From contig JAPFCR010000047.1 in assembly GCA_026169375.1 (NCBI GenBank), forward strand, positions 22,815 through 86,814: a stretch of DNA of 64,000 nt. The letters run 5' to 3'. The position numbers and the translations under genes were made by a program. A model generated the notes under the pieces. The model was not told where the DNA came from, ran no database searches, and saw nothing but the letters and a program-made list of their open reading frames with translations. Each line of letters opens with the position of its first letter. Position 1 is the first letter of the stretch. Shown piece after piece: positions 36,565-51,220 of the stretch. The DNA is from Sporosarcina sp. Its GTDB lineage: Bacteria; Bacillota; Bacilli; Bacillales_A; Planococcaceae.

Positions 36565-36996
36565 ATGAAATTGAAAAGAAAAGTACTTGCTTATATTACA
36601 CGCGGCGAAGCACCTCACTGGGAGTTATTAGTATTCGAACAAAAAGGTCAAACTGAGAAAGGTTTTCAAGTACCTGGGGGCACAATTGAAAAGGATGAAC
36701 TGATTATTGATGCACTTTATCGCGAAATCGAAGAAGAAACAGGCATATCGAGAGAACATCTTGAGTTAAAAGGAAAAGTGAATAAAACAAACTATTTTCC
36801 AAAAAACGAAGAAGTTGTTTATGAACGAACCATTTTTCATTTAGCTTATCACGGCAAACGACTAGAACCATGGGAACATGAAGTACTTGGTGATGGTATC
36901 GACTGTGGTAGAATTTTTCACCTTCGTTTTATGCCAATTGAAAAATTACCGAACCTTGCGAAAAAGCAAGACCTAGCGATTCCATTGCTTATTTAA
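36565..36996 (+). CDS. NUDIX hydrolase
   Basis: A 143-aa protein whose Nudix box is complete: GTIEKDE, seven residues on REIEEETGI (G-x5-E-x7-REUxEExGU). It hydrolyses a nucleoside diphosphate linked to another moiety. AAAGGAGGTG precedes both GTG (36562) and ATG (36565), and I chose the ATG. It is divergent from rlmCD and convergent with dgkB. An extra tail after the box (RLEPWEHEVLGDGIDCGRIFHL) could give substrate specificity; the substrate is unknown. Confidence 0.88.
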   Translation: MKLKRKVLAYITRGEAPHWELLVFEQKGQTEKGFQVPGGTIEKDELIIDALYREIEEETGISREHLELKGKVNKTNYFPKNEEVVYERTIFHLAYHGKRLEPWEHEVLGDGIDCGRIFHLRFMPIEKLPNLAKKQDLAIPLLI

Positions 36997-37045
36997 AAAA
37001 GCTGTATAGATGAGCATTGTTTTCAACACATCACACAGCTTTTTT
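36995..37045. terminator. Bidirectional terminator between the Nudix gene and dgkB
   Basis: AAAAAAGCTGTATAGATG / CATCACACAGCTTTTTT forms a stem with two mismatches, with T-runs on both strands. Confidence 0.8.
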
Positions 37046-37048
37046 CTT

Positions 37049-37969
37049 TTATTCAATGCCAATCAAATCTTGCGGTCGTAGTTCATCAATCGGAACAAAC
37101 ATATCAACATGACGGCATAAATTTTTGAAGATTGCCGGTAGTATCCCACCATATTCACCGTCTAAGTTAAGCAACACTTTTTCACGGGAGGTCACCGAAA
37201 TCTTCTCAGCTTTTGCAGAAATGACAAGCGGATCGTCTAAATGCTCCCCTCGAAGTGCTAATGTTACAATTCGAATAAACTCAGCAATATTACATTTTTT
37301 CAAAATAAACAACGTAAACTTACCATCATTAATACTTGCGCCAGGTGCTAATTTCTCAAACCCACCAACTGAGTTTGTAAGCCCAACGAGAAATAACATC
37401 GCTTCATCATCAAAAACATTGCCATCATACTCAATTTTTACATGAGAAGAATTAATCGATGGTAACATTTCAATTCCCTTTAAATAATAAGCAAGTTGAC
37501 CGATGACAGCTTTTAACTTGCTCGGCACATCATACGTAAGTTCAGTTACCCTTCCGCCACCTGCAATATTAATAAAATAACGCTCGTTCATCATACCAAC
37601 ATCTACTGGAACTGTATCGCCTTCCAAAATAATATTAACCGCTTCATCGATATCACGTGGAATTTTTAATGCTCTTGCAAAGTCATTCGTCGTTCCCATT
37701 GGAATGAGGCCAATACGTGGACGCTTTTCAAATGGGCTAACACCGGCGATGACTTCATTGAGCGTGCCATCTCCTCCAACAGCAACAACAATGTCAAACT
37801 CACGTTCTACAGCATATTGAGCTGCCGCTGTTGCATCTCCTTCGCCAGTTGTCGCATGACAAGAAGTTTCATATCCAGCTTTTTCAAATTTTTCTAAGAC
37901 TTCTCCGATATGCTTGCGAAATACTTCCCGTCCAGCAGTCGGATTATAAATAATGCGTGCACGTTTCAT
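37049..37969 (-). CDS. dgkB: Diacylglycerol kinase (lipid kinase, DgkB/YegS family)
   Basis: A 306-aa soluble lipid kinase. The nucleotide-binding VVAVGGDGTLNEVIAG lies near residue 65, and the N-terminus IIYNPTAGRE and IGLIPMGTTNDFARAL are both DgkB signatures. It phosphorylates diacylglycerol released during lipoteichoic acid synthesis, returning it to phospholipid. It lies next to gatB and rlmCD as in B. subtilis (dgkB formerly yerQ). A 223-base gap with the gat terminator separates it from gatB, so it has its own promoter. Confidence 0.93.
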   Translation of the reverse strand: MKRARIIYNPTAGREVFRKHIGEVLEKFEKAGYETSCHATTGEGDATAAAQYAVEREFDIVVAVGGDGTLNEVIAGVSPFEKRPRIGLIPMGTTNDFARALKIPRDIDEAVNIILEGDTVPVDVGMMNERYFINIAGGGRVTELTYDVPSKLKAVIGQLAYYLKGIEMLPSINSSHVKIEYDGNVFDDEAMLFLVGLTNSVGGFEKLAPGASINDGKFTLFILKKCNIAEFIRIVTLALRGEHLDDPLVISAKAEKISVTSREKVLLNLDGEYGGILPAIFKNLCRHVDMFVPIDELRPQDLIGIE

Positions 37970-38151
37970 TCACATATTTCCCCTTCTTCTTATAGTCATT
38001 TTTTCAATGATACTTGGGAATTCATTTATTGGAGTAAATTTCATAATTAATTATTTAACCTTTTGTTCATTGTACGTTTTCAACCTTTAGTATTCAACTT
38101 CTTCACTTTTATGTCAATGAATCACCATTATTTTATAAATTCAAACCATAG

Positions 38152-38185
38152 AAAAAACGCCCTATTTATTTAAATAGGACGTTTT
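38152..38185 (-). terminator. Terminator of the gatCAB operon
   Basis: On the minus strand AAAACGTCCTATTTA pairs with TAAATAGGGCGTTTT, followed by a U-run. It closes the operon just after the gatB stop codon. Confidence 0.85.
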
Positions 38186-38192
38186 ATCTCAA

Positions 38193-39623
38193 TTATTGTT
38201 TCTCAATTTCTTCTGCTAGAATCTTATTTACAAGTTGCGGGTTCGCTTGTCCTTTTGATGCTTTCATTACTTGACCAACGAGGAAACCAAGCGCACGACC
38301 TTTTCCTTCTTTAAAGTCAGCAATCGATTGTGGATTTGCTTCGAGTACTTCGTTTACCATTGTACGAAGTGTCCCTTCATCAGAAATTTGTACTAGACCT
38401 TTCTCTTTTACAATTTTCTCTGGGTCTCCACCTTTTTCAATTAACTCTTTAAAGACTTTCTTAGCGATTTTAGATGAAATCGTACCATCTTCGATTAGTT
38501 TGATCATCCCTGCTAATCCTTCTGGTGTTAATGCTGTTTCACCTAGTTCTTTTTGTTCTGCGTTCATATATGCTGACACGTCACCCATGAGCCAGTTTGA
38601 CGCGAGCTTTGCATCTGCTCCTGCTTCCACTGTTGCTTCAAAGAAATCTGACATTGCTTTTGTTAATGTAAGCACCATCGCATCATAAGCCGGTAAATCT
38701 AGGTCATTTACATAACGCTCTTTTCGTGCATCTGGTAATTCAGGAATTTCAGCCCGAATACGCTCTTTCCAGTCTTCGTCAATATGAATTTCAGGAAGAT
38801 CCGGGTCTGAAACAAAACGATAGTCATCTGCACTATCTTTAATACGCATGAGTTCAGTTTTTCCTGTTGACTCATTATAGCGGCGTGTTTCTTGTAAAAT
38901 TTCCCCGCCTGCAAGGAGTACATCTGCTTGACGCTCTACTTCATGAATCAGGCCTCTACGGACAAAGTTGAACGAGTTTAAGTTTTTCAGCTCTGTTTTT
39001 GTTCCAAATTCTTCTTGACCGTATGGACGAAGTGAAACGTTCGCATCGCAACGAAGTGAGCCTTCTTCCATTCGCACATCAGATACGCCCGTATATTCAA
39101 TAATTGCTTTTACTTTTTCTAAATACGCATACGCTTCCTCTGGGGAGCTAATGTCTGGCTCTGAAACAATTTCAATTAATGGTGTTCCTTGGCGGTTTAA
39201 GTCGACAAGTGAATACCCTTTATCTGTATGGGTTAATTTACCGGCATCTTCTTCAAGATGAATACGTGTAATACCGATTTTCTTCTTTTTACCGTCAACT
39301 TCAATTTCAACCCAACCATTTTCCCCAATTGGACGATCTTCTTGTGAGATTTGGTAAGCTTTCGGGTTATCTGGATAGTAATAATGTTTACGGTCAAAAT
39401 GCATCACGTCTGCAATTTCACAGTTTAATGCCATTGCTGCTTTCATCCCAAAGTCAACAACTGATTTGTTTAACACTGGAAGAACACCAGGATAAGCAAG
39501 GTCTGTTGTATGAATGTTTGCGTTGGGCTCTGCGCCGAAATGAGACGGTGCAGATGAAAATATTTTCGTATTTGTTTTTAATTCAACGTGGATTTCAAGT
39601 CCGATTATTGTTTCAAAGTTCAA
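38193..39623 (-). CDS. gatB: Aspartyl/glutamyl-tRNA(Asn/Gln) amidotransferase subunit B
   Basis: A 476-aa subunit (same as in B. subtilis) with a catalytic cradle and a C-terminal YqeY-like tail domain. The start is [24 protein letters not shown]. It binds the misacylated Glu-tRNA(Gln) or Asp-tRNA(Asn) and activates the side-chain carboxyl with ATP. The metal-binding [15 protein letters not shown] block reads [18 protein letters not shown] here. It starts at a TTG with GGAGGAG in the last codons of gatA, two bases after the gatA stop. It is the last gene of gatC-gatA-gatB. Confidence 0.96.
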   Translation of the reverse strand: MNFETIIGLEIHVELKTNTKIFSSAPSHFGAEPNANIHTTDLAYPGVLPVLNKSVVDFGMKAAMALNCEIADVMHFDRKHYYYPDNPKAYQISQEDRPIGENGWVEIEVDGKKKKIGITRIHLEEDAGKLTHTDKGYSLVDLNRQGTPLIEIVSEPDISSPEEAYAYLEKVKAIIEYTGVSDVRMEEGSLRCDANVSLRPYGQEEFGTKTELKNLNSFNFVRRGLIHEVERQADVLLAGGEILQETRRYNESTGKTELMRIKDSADDYRFVSDPDLPEIHIDEDWKERIRAEIPELPDARKERYVNDLDLPAYDAMVLTLTKAMSDFFEATVEAGADAKLASNWLMGDVSAYMNAEQKELGETALTPEGLAGMIKLIEDGTISSKIAKKVFKELIEKGGDPEKIVKEKGLVQISDEGTLRTMVNEVLEANPQSIADFKEGKGRALGFLVGQVMKASKGQANPQLVNKILAEEIEKQ

Positions 39624-39625
39624 CG

Positions 39626-41089
39626 TTATTTCTCCTCCCTTATGTCTGGTGTGCGTTTATGAAAGTCTGTTGCTTGTTCATACGCATGTGCCACTTTATA
39701 AATCGTTGCTTCGTCAAAATGATTTCCGATAATTTGAAGGCCAAGCGGAAGATCATTTGCGAAACCACAAGGAACTGAAATTGCTGGTACCCCTGCAAGG
39801 TTGATTGGTGTAGTTAAAATGTCGCTCATATACTTCGTTACGATATCTGTATCTTCTGCACCCATTTTTATTGCAGTTGTTGGTGCTGCTGGACTAATTA
39901 ACACATCATACTTTTCAAAAGCTTGTGCAAAATCTTGTGCTACAAGCATTCTTGCGCGTTGTGCTTTTTTATACACATCTTCATAATGATCCGCACCTAA
40001 AGTGTACGTACCGAGTAAAATACGACGCTTCACATCTACACCAAATGCTTCCGCACGTGTTTTCTTGTAAATTTCATCTAAATTCGTTGCTTCTTCAGAA
40101 CGATACCCGTAATGAACACCATCATAACGCGCAAGTCCTGATGAAGCTTCCGCTGATGTAATGAAATAATAAGCTGGTAACGCATAAGCTGAATGTGGAA
40201 GAGAAACTTCTTCAACGATTGCGCCTAAAGATTCTAATACTTTCAGTGCTTCTTCTACAGCCTGCTTCGCTTCTTCGCTAACACCTTCGCCTAAATATTC
40301 AGCTGGTACACCAATTTTGAGGCCTTTCACGTCGCCTGTTAACGCTTCTTTGTAATTTGGCACTTCTTTTAGTGATGAGGATGAATCTTTTGCATCGACA
40401 CCCGCTAAAATTTGTAAAAGATGTGCGTTGTCTTCAACGGTGCGTGTCATTGGACCAATTTGATCGAATGATGGTGCTAATGCGATTAACCCTGAACGTG
40501 ATACACGGCCATACGTAGGTTTCAATCCAACAATGCCACAAAATGATGCTGGTTGACGAATTGAACCACCTGTATCTGTTCCAAGTGCAAATGGCACTTC
40601 TCCTGCCGCAACTGCTGCTGCCGAACCACCAGAAGAACCACCTGGTACATGGTCAAAATCCCACGGGTTACGTGTTGTTTTAAAAGCAGACGTTTCTGTC
40701 GTTGATCCCATTGCAAATTCATCTAAGTTTAATTTTCCAACCGGCACCATTCCTGCCGCATTCAACTTTTCCATAACAGTTGCGTCATAGACAGGGATAA
40801 AATCCTCTAACATACGGCTTGCCGCTGTTGTTTTAACCCCTTTTGTAACGATATTATCTTTAATCCCAATTGGTAAACCAAAAAGTGGTCCTCGGTTTTC
40901 CATTGGCTCATTATCCAATTGTGTTGCACGCTCTAATGCTTGTTCTTTATTTAATGAAAGAAAAGCTTGAACGTCTTCATCTGTTTTCTCGATTCGTTCA
41001 TAAGTCGCTTCCGTTAATTCTTTCACGGAAAGCTCTTTATTATGTAGCAGTTCTTGAAGTTCTGCTGTTGTTTTATTTACAATTGTCAT
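39626..41089 (-). CDS. gatA: Aspartyl/glutamyl-tRNA(Asn/Gln) amidotransferase subunit A (glutamine amidase)
   Basis: A 487-aa amidase that releases ammonia from glutamine for the GatB reaction. The Ser-cisSer-Lys triad is visible as Lys77 in GIKDNI, Ser152 in PGGSSGGSA and Ser176 in [11 protein letters not shown]. Length matches B. subtilis (485 aa). Two ATG codons follow AGGAGG; I chose the second (41089) on spacing, the first being at 41092. It is the middle gene of the operon. The enzyme makes Gln-tRNA (and Asn-tRNA) in bacteria without GlnRS. Confidence 0.96.
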   Translation of the reverse strand: MTIVNKTTAELQELLHNKELSVKELTEATYERIEKTDEDVQAFLSLNKEQALERATQLDNEPMENRGPLFGLPIGIKDNIVTKGVKTTAASRMLEDFIPVYDATVMEKLNAAGMVPVGKLNLDEFAMGSTTETSAFKTTRNPWDFDHVPGGSSGGSAAAVAAGEVPFALGTDTGGSIRQPASFCGIVGLKPTYGRVSRSGLIALAPSFDQIGPMTRTVEDNAHLLQILAGVDAKDSSSSLKEVPNYKEALTGDVKGLKIGVPAEYLGEGVSEEAKQAVEEALKVLESLGAIVEEVSLPHSAYALPAYYFITSAEASSGLARYDGVHYGYRSEEATNLDEIYKKTRAEAFGVDVKRRILLGTYTLGADHYEDVYKKAQRARMLVAQDFAQAFEKYDVLISPAAPTTAIKMGAEDTDIVTKYMSDILTTPINLAGVPAISVPCGFANDLPLGLQIIGNHFDEATIYKVAHAYEQATDFHKRTPDIREEK

Positions 41090-41108
41090 CATTTTTCCTC
41101 CTTGTTCG

Positions 41109-41402
41109 TCATTCTGAAAGGATTGTTGGAACTTTAATCTCACCATCTTGATGTTCTTTCACACTCTTCAACATCTCTTCACGGTCTAATACATCTTTTA
41201 CAACATCTTCACGCATTACGTTTACTTGTTGTAGTGCGTGTGTCATTGGTTCAACACCATCTGTATTTAATTCGTTTAGTTTATCTGCGTACGCCATAAA
41301 TGCAGACAAGTCCTCAGCGTACAGATCTGCTTCTTCATTTGTCAGCTCTAACATTGCACGTGCTGCTACATCTAATACTTCTTCTCTCGTTACTTTCGAC
41401 AT
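41109..41402 (-). CDS. gatC: Aspartyl/glutamyl-tRNA(Asn/Gln) amidotransferase subunit C
   Basis: A 97-aa subunit that clamps GatA and GatB together. Typical N-terminus: [21 protein letters not shown], then [19 protein letters not shown], which mirrors the GatC 'ePm.Hp....n..RED' signature. It is the first gene of the operon, with AAGGAGGAAG upstream of the ATG. Confidence 0.95.
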   Translation of the reverse strand: MSKVTREEVLDVAARAMLELTNEEADLYAEDLSAFMAYADKLNELNTDGVEPMTHALQQVNVMREDVVKDVLDREEMLKSVKEHQDGEIKVPTILSE

Positions 41403-41437
41403 TTTTTCTTCCTCCTTGTCAATTATTCACCTTACTT

Positions 41438-41466
41438 ATCATAGCATTGAAAAAAAGTGATGAAAA
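41438..41466 (-). promoter_or_regulatory. Probable promoter of gatCAB
   Basis: On the minus strand TTTTCA and TGCTATGAT (extended -10) are separated by 17 bases, about 40 bases before gatC. The -35 is weak. Confidence 0.5.
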
Positions 41467-41472
41467 GAAATC

Positions 41473-41528
41473 AATTGCGTCTTGGCTTAATTGCGTCCAG
41501 ATTTTATCAAGGTTACTTGATAAAATCT
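41473..41528. repeat. Composite inverted/direct repeat element between camS and gatC
   Basis: A perfect 13-bp inverted repeat AGATTTTATCAAG-GTTA-CTTGATAAAATCT (41499-41528) is preceded by a direct repeat of AATTGCGTC (41473 and 41489, 16-base period). There is no U-run on either strand, so it is not a simple terminator. It looks like a dispersed intergenic element, but only one copy is in the window. Confidence 0.6.
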
Positions 41529-41665
41529 GTGACATCCACAGAACGCGGCGAACTTAAGTTGCCTTCCTTTAACCTGATTCAGCTTGAATTTCATCTTTAT
41601 TGAAGCATATACTAACCACCACTCATGCTAATTTTACATTCATAAAATCCTTCCGTTAAAACAAG

Positions 41666-47059
<5,394 letters not shown>

Positions 47060-47089
47060 TCATAACCGCCCTTTCGGAACATTTGTTCT

Positions 47090-47803
47090 TTAGTATACCT
47101 CTTTTTGCTCAGAATGGACAACTGATTTCACAGCTTTTACTGTCGATAAAGCTGCTTTTAAATCTTCATAAATTACATTGCCAACGATGACTGTATCCGC
47201 GACTTCTGCCATTTTCTTTGCAGATTTTGCGTTCTGAATACCACCGCCATAAAATAATTTCGTTTGATTTAATTCTCTTGCAGCTGCACGTACGAATTCA
47301 ACATCTCCGTACTTCCCACTGTATTCAATATAAAAGACGGGCAAATTAAAAAGATGTTCCGCCATTTGTGCATAAGCAACTAAATCCTCTTCATCTGTAA
47401 TTGGACGAGTCTCGGCTAACTGTGCTGCTTTACAATCTTGATTGACGATACAGTACCCTTCTGTAATAATTTCTTCCCAGTTCATCATATGTCCATACTC
47501 TTTTAACGCTTCGTGATGCAGACCGTTAATCCACTTTGTCTTCGTAGAATTTAACACCGTTGGGATAAAGTAATAATCAAACCCAGGTGTCACCGACTCA
47601 ACTGTTGAAACTTCTAAAGCAAGTGGAACTGAGTAACGGCGAATGCGTACAAGTAAGTCAAGCACACCATCTAACGTTACATCATCTGTTCCCCCAACAA
47701 TAATGCCATCTGTTCCCGACTCTGCAATTTTTTCTAAATCTTCGTCAGAAATTACTTTCGCTGGATCTAATTTAAAGGCATGACGCCAATTTTTATAATT
47801 CAT
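47090..47803 (-). CDS. pcrB: Heptaprenylglyceryl phosphate synthase PcrB
   Basis: A 237-aa TIM-barrel prenyltransferase. It joins heptaprenyl diphosphate to glycerol-1-phosphate, giving an archaeal-type ether lipid in Bacilli. Signatures are HAFKLDPAKVISDE, GTDGIIVGGTDDVTLDGVL, YFIPTVLNSTKTKWI, KLFYGGGIQNAKSAKKMAEVAD and TVIVGNVIYED. The start at 47803 is 6 bases after AGGGGG; a TTG at 47809 lies next to it. The first gene of pcrB-pcrA-ligA-camS, with a 30-base gap before pcrA. Confidence 0.95.
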   Translation of the reverse strand: MNYKNWRHAFKLDPAKVISDEDLEKIAESGTDGIIVGGTDDVTLDGVLDLLVRIRRYSVPLALEVSTVESVTPGFDYYFIPTVLNSTKTKWINGLHHEALKEYGHMMNWEEIITEGYCIVNQDCKAAQLAETRPITDEEDLVAYAQMAEHLFNLPVFYIEYSGKYGDVEFVRAAARELNQTKLFYGGGIQNAKSAKKMAEVADTVIVGNVIYEDLKAALSTVKAVKSVVHSEQKEVY

Positions 47804-47844
47804 TGTCAACCCCCTAATCTTTTAAGTTCGTCAAACCATTATAC

Positions 47845-47880
47845 CAAAAAAACCGGTCACATTCTTTCCTGGACCGGTTG
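47845..47880 (-). terminator. Terminator of yerC
   Basis: On the minus strand AACCGGTC pairs with GACCGGTT and is followed by TTTTTTTGG. It separates yerC from the pcrB operon. Confidence 0.8.
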
Positions 47881-47929
47881 ATTTCTGGTTTTCTTTTTTA
47901 CTTAACCAATTTAAGCGCTAAATACGTGC

Positions 47930-48235
47930 TTACAACTCTTCTCGTTCTTCATTCAAGCGATTTAAAATCTTCTTGTAACCACCTGATCCATAGTCAACAC
48001 AACGACGAACGCGTGATATTGTTGCAGTACTCGCACCTGTTTCAAGCTGAATCGTTTCATAGGTTTTCCTCGAGTTAAGCATTTGTGCGACTTCTAAACG
48101 TTGCGCGAGTGATTGAATTTCACTAATTGTACAAAGATCATCGAAAAGCTCATAACACTCTTCTATATTTTTTAATTGTAAAATCGCTTCAAATAATTGG
48201 TCAGTTTGCGGACCTCGAATTTTATCTAGTTGCAA
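47930..48235 (-). CDS. yerC: YerC/TrpR-related DNA-binding protein
   Basis: A 101-aa protein of the TrpR-superfamily YerC group with a helix-turn-helix (SLAQRLEVAQMLNSRKTYETIQLETGASTATISRV is split by helices; the HTH centre is TGASTATISRVRRC). In B. subtilis YerC is a regulator found next to yerB and yerA. It starts at TTG with AGGGAT upstream, 25 bases after yerB. The regulatory target here is unknown. Closed by a strong terminator. Confidence 0.9.
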   Translation of the reverse strand: MQLDKIRGPQTDQLFEAILQLKNIEECYELFDDLCTISEIQSLAQRLEVAQMLNSRKTYETIQLETGASTATISRVRRCVDYGSGGYKKILNRLNEEREEL

Positions 48236-48260
48236 GATGATCCCTACTTTCTATTAGATT

Positions 48261-49301
48261 TTAAGGTGTATAGGAAACATTCGCTTCAATTCCTGGGTTT
48301 GTTCGAATGATATGAACCCATGTTTGTCCAGGTACAAGATTGACTTTAGCACCGTTTTTCATCGGGACTAACATGCCGCTCACATTTTTCCATTCAATGT
48401 CCTGTTTTTTACCTGCTTGGAATAAAATTGCATTTCCACCTGCTTCAAGATCAATCGATTGTCTTCCTGTTTCATCAATTGTCTGATGCTCGGCTTCAAA
48501 CACAAAGATATTAGCAGGCGCGATTGGTTGTTCATTTGCATGGTCGATTGTTTCTATATCATTGACAAATTGCGTATAGACACCTGACTGATTATCGTAT
48601 GCATACGTACTTGTAAATTGTGGATGTGAACCATTTTGCACAGTTATTGAAGTCGCTTCTTCTTCCATTTTAACATCTTCAATAGATTCATGGAAAGAAA
48701 GCGATGGCGACTTGTTCATTGTCATTGGTGCATCCACTTGTTCAGCAGCAAGGTGGATATTATCACCTGATATATACGAATTATGCGGGGCGTATCGTTC
48801 AGGTGAGCGTTCGAAAAGCGTTCCATCATGCTGCATCCCATTCACATGGTCTACATAACCCGATTGTAATAGGGTAAGTGCATCGGGACTATACCCATGC
48901 GCGACGTAAAAAGCGTCAAACCCTTTCGCCATATGAATAAACATATCTCGCGAGCTTCGGACGGGGCCTATTTCATCCGGTAAAGCGCTTTGAAATAATG
49001 CTAAGTATCTCGTTGTATTACCTTCAACAATTAACTCATAAACAATATCCGCTTCACTTAATCCAGATTGTGGACGTGCTTTTTGGTCATTATTAATGGT
49101 CGCAAGAACAGGACGCATCTCACTTTCCTCTTCTAACATGACGCCTGTGAAAGGAGTTGCAAATTGGTCAGGTTCTATCTCTTCTACCTCTTTAGGATGG
49201 TCTACCGTCATTTTGGGTTGTTCTTCCTCTTTCTTTGAACATGCAGTGAGCATCATTAAGAGAACTGCTAATAATAAAAAGGGTTTAACAATTGTTTTCA
49301 T
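48261..49301 (-). CDS. yerB: DUF3048 lipoprotein YerB
   Basis: A 346-aa lipoprotein: signal MKTIVKPFLLLAVLLMMLTA and lipobox Cys21, then two DUF3048 parts. Signature blocks are MRPVLATINNDQKARPQSGLSEADIVYE, PVRSSRDMFIHMAKGFDAFYVAHG, and the C-terminal WKNVSGMLVPMKNGAKVNLVPGQTWVHI. Function is unknown; it is conserved next to yerA-yerC in Bacilli and is likely an envelope protein. The start is placed at the ATG at 49301 behind AGGTGG. Confidence 0.9.
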   Translation of the reverse strand: MKTIVKPFLLLAVLLMMLTACSKKEEEQPKMTVDHPKEVEEIEPDQFATPFTGVMLEEESEMRPVLATINNDQKARPQSGLSEADIVYELIVEGNTTRYLALFQSALPDEIGPVRSSRDMFIHMAKGFDAFYVAHGYSPDALTLLQSGYVDHVNGMQHDGTLFERSPERYAPHNSYISGDNIHLAAEQVDAPMTMNKSPSLSFHESIEDVKMEEEATSITVQNGSHPQFTSTYAYDNQSGVYTQFVNDIETIDHANEQPIAPANIFVFEAEHQTIDETGRQSIDLEAGGNAILFQAGKKQDIEWKNVSGMLVPMKNGAKVNLVPGQTWVHIIRTNPGIEANVSYTP

Positions 49302-49310
49302 CTTATCCAC

Positions 49311-51029
49311 CTATCTTTCCGTTACAGGAACGAGTACTTTATTTTTCATGACGTCAAAAATGCCAAGAGGTGTCACACGAACATAAGGTAAGTGAGTAGA
49401 TTGTAAAAATAAAAATGTGTAAACCGCATCCGTGTGGTGATACCCTCTTTCTTTCAGCGCCTTCTTTAACGTCTGTTCTTGTTCCATTAACACTTCAACC
49501 GGTTCTTCTGATAAACCGCCTGAAATCGGTAATGGTAATGTCACAAGTGGCGCGCCGTTTTCTATTAAGACCATGCCTCCGCCAATACGTTTTATTTCTT
49601 CAAACGCTTGATGCATCGCTTTTTTATCTTTTCCAATTAGAATGATGTCGCCCGTATTCGAATAAGAAGTAGCAAACCCTTCTACATGGGAAGAAAACCC
49701 TTTTAATAACGTATTAACACGCCATTCTCCTTCACGATTTAACAACATAATAAAACTTTCATCATGTTCATGGGAAAGTGTTTCAACTGAAGTATTCACT
49801 GTTATTTCATACGGCTTTGTAATGACATCGTTAATCATTTCAATGCCAAACGCATGGTCAAATATAAAATCTTCTTCATATAAGTCAAATGTTGGCGCAA
49901 ATGTCCTTAAAACAGACCAATCAACCGGCTCGAATGCATCATTACTTTGTCCATCCTTTTTTAACCAAATACCTTTCGATAACACATCTGTCGGGACTGG
50001 ATTATGTTCATCCTCTAAAAAATTCAACGTTGCATAACGACCTGTCGCAATCACCCCGTGAACGTCCGTCATATCGTAGTAACGCGCTACATTATAGGAC
50101 GCCATCAAGTAAGCATCTATGGCTGGAACGCCTGCATCTAATGCCGCTTGAATGCATTTATCCATCACTCCATCTACATGAAAGGACGGGGTTGAGCCAT
50201 CTGTTGTCATCATTAAATGGTCAAATACATCTAGCTCCGCATCCACGATTTCTTGTAATAAATGAGGTAAATCTGGACGGATCGATGAATGACGTAAAGT
50301 AACCGCATAACCATGCAATAAGCGGGATTCCACCTCTTCCAAAGTCATTGCTTCATGGTCCCCATCTATACCAAGGAGCTTCATACGCGTTAATGTCTTT
50401 TCAGATGCCCCGGGTAAATGACCTTCAATTTTCTTTCCTGCTTCTTTCGCGGCTTGAACTGTCGCAAACAGATTCGGATCTCCTCCTAACAGACGTGGCC
50501 AACCTGTTAACTCACCTGCTAGAAGTACATCCTCACGCATTAACCAAGGCATAATTGCTTCTGGATTAAATTGCTCACGTTCATCTTTTAAAACGGTTTG
50601 AGAATCCATTCTTGCCCACCAATAATAGTGGAATGGTTGTTTTTTTAATTGATCGAGCAATGTAAAAATCGTTTCATTATCATGCCCCATAAAAAAGGTT
50701 AAGTTATCGGAAATAAATGTTGTCGTACCACGTGCACCTGCAAATTCAGCGAAAGTTTTTGGGTTGTACAATTGAAAAGGATGAACATGTCCTTCAATAT
50801 AGCCTGGTACAATCTTTTTCCCAGTCGCGTCCTTAACTTCAGTTCGGTCCATCATTGCTGGCATTTCTTTCCCTGCATATACAATACGCTCATTATGTAT
50901 CCAAATATTCCCGGTACACCACTTTTTATAAATCGAATGTAAATAAGTTGCATTCGTAATGATAAGGTCTGGCGATTCATTTCCATTAATCATTTGAAGT
51001 TGTTCATGTATTTCTTGTTGTGTCCACAT
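49311..51029 (-). CDS. yerA: Adenine deaminase-like amidohydrolase YerA
   Basis: A 572-aa amidohydrolase with the adenine deaminase C-terminal domain. The metal-binding His pair is in VPGYIEGHVHPFQLYN (adenine deaminase has GHVHIES). Further blocks are LAGELTGWPRLLGGDPN, KIEGHLPGASEKTLTR, and ALDAGVPAIDAYLMASYNVARYY; the C-terminal part has GLSEEPVEVLMEQEQTLKKAL. It is close in plan to B. subtilis YerA (about 580 aa), next to yerB and the pur operon. Deamination of adenine to hypoxanthine is the family activity, but YerA-type proteins may act on another base. The enzyme's role beside the pur genes fits purine salvage. Confidence 0.85.
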   Translation of the reverse strand: MWTQQEIHEQLQMINGNESPDLIITNATYLHSIYKKWCTGNIWIHNERIVYAGKEMPAMMDRTEVKDATGKKIVPGYIEGHVHPFQLYNPKTFAEFAGARGTTTFISDNLTFFMGHDNETIFTLLDQLKKQPFHYYWWARMDSQTVLKDEREQFNPEAIMPWLMREDVLLAGELTGWPRLLGGDPNLFATVQAAKEAGKKIEGHLPGASEKTLTRMKLLGIDGDHEAMTLEEVESRLLHGYAVTLRHSSIRPDLPHLLQEIVDAELDVFDHLMMTTDGSTPSFHVDGVMDKCIQAALDAGVPAIDAYLMASYNVARYYDMTDVHGVIATGRYATLNFLEDEHNPVPTDVLSKGIWLKKDGQSNDAFEPVDWSVLRTFAPTFDLYEEDFIFDHAFGIEMINDVITKPYEITVNTSVETLSHEHDESFIMLLNREGEWRVNTLLKGFSSHVEGFATSYSNTGDIILIGKDKKAMHQAFEEIKRIGGGMVLIENGAPLVTLPLPISGGLSEEPVEVLMEQEQTLKKALKERGYHHTDAVYTFLFLQSTHLPYVRVTPLGIFDVMKNKVLVPVTER

Positions 51030-51220
51030 ATAGCAAATCCTCCATGTTCGTTTATTTATATGAGTTTAAAAGAATTTTAACCTATTCAAATACTTTTCTT
51101 TATCGTAGCACAGCACTGGTGTTTTAAACAGATTTTTCAAATACTTGTCGTGAAATAAAGGACTTTTAAATTTGATAAGGAAATAAACAAATAGATAGTA
51201 AATAGAGTAGGAGGGTTGGC

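Noticed and set aside
38500..38688. Plus-strand 62-codon frame in gatB
   Set aside because: It is antisense to a conserved gene with no ribosome site.
41499..41528. Inverted repeat taken as the camS terminator
   Set aside because: No U-run on the minus strand, and it lies some 140 bases past the camS stop codon.
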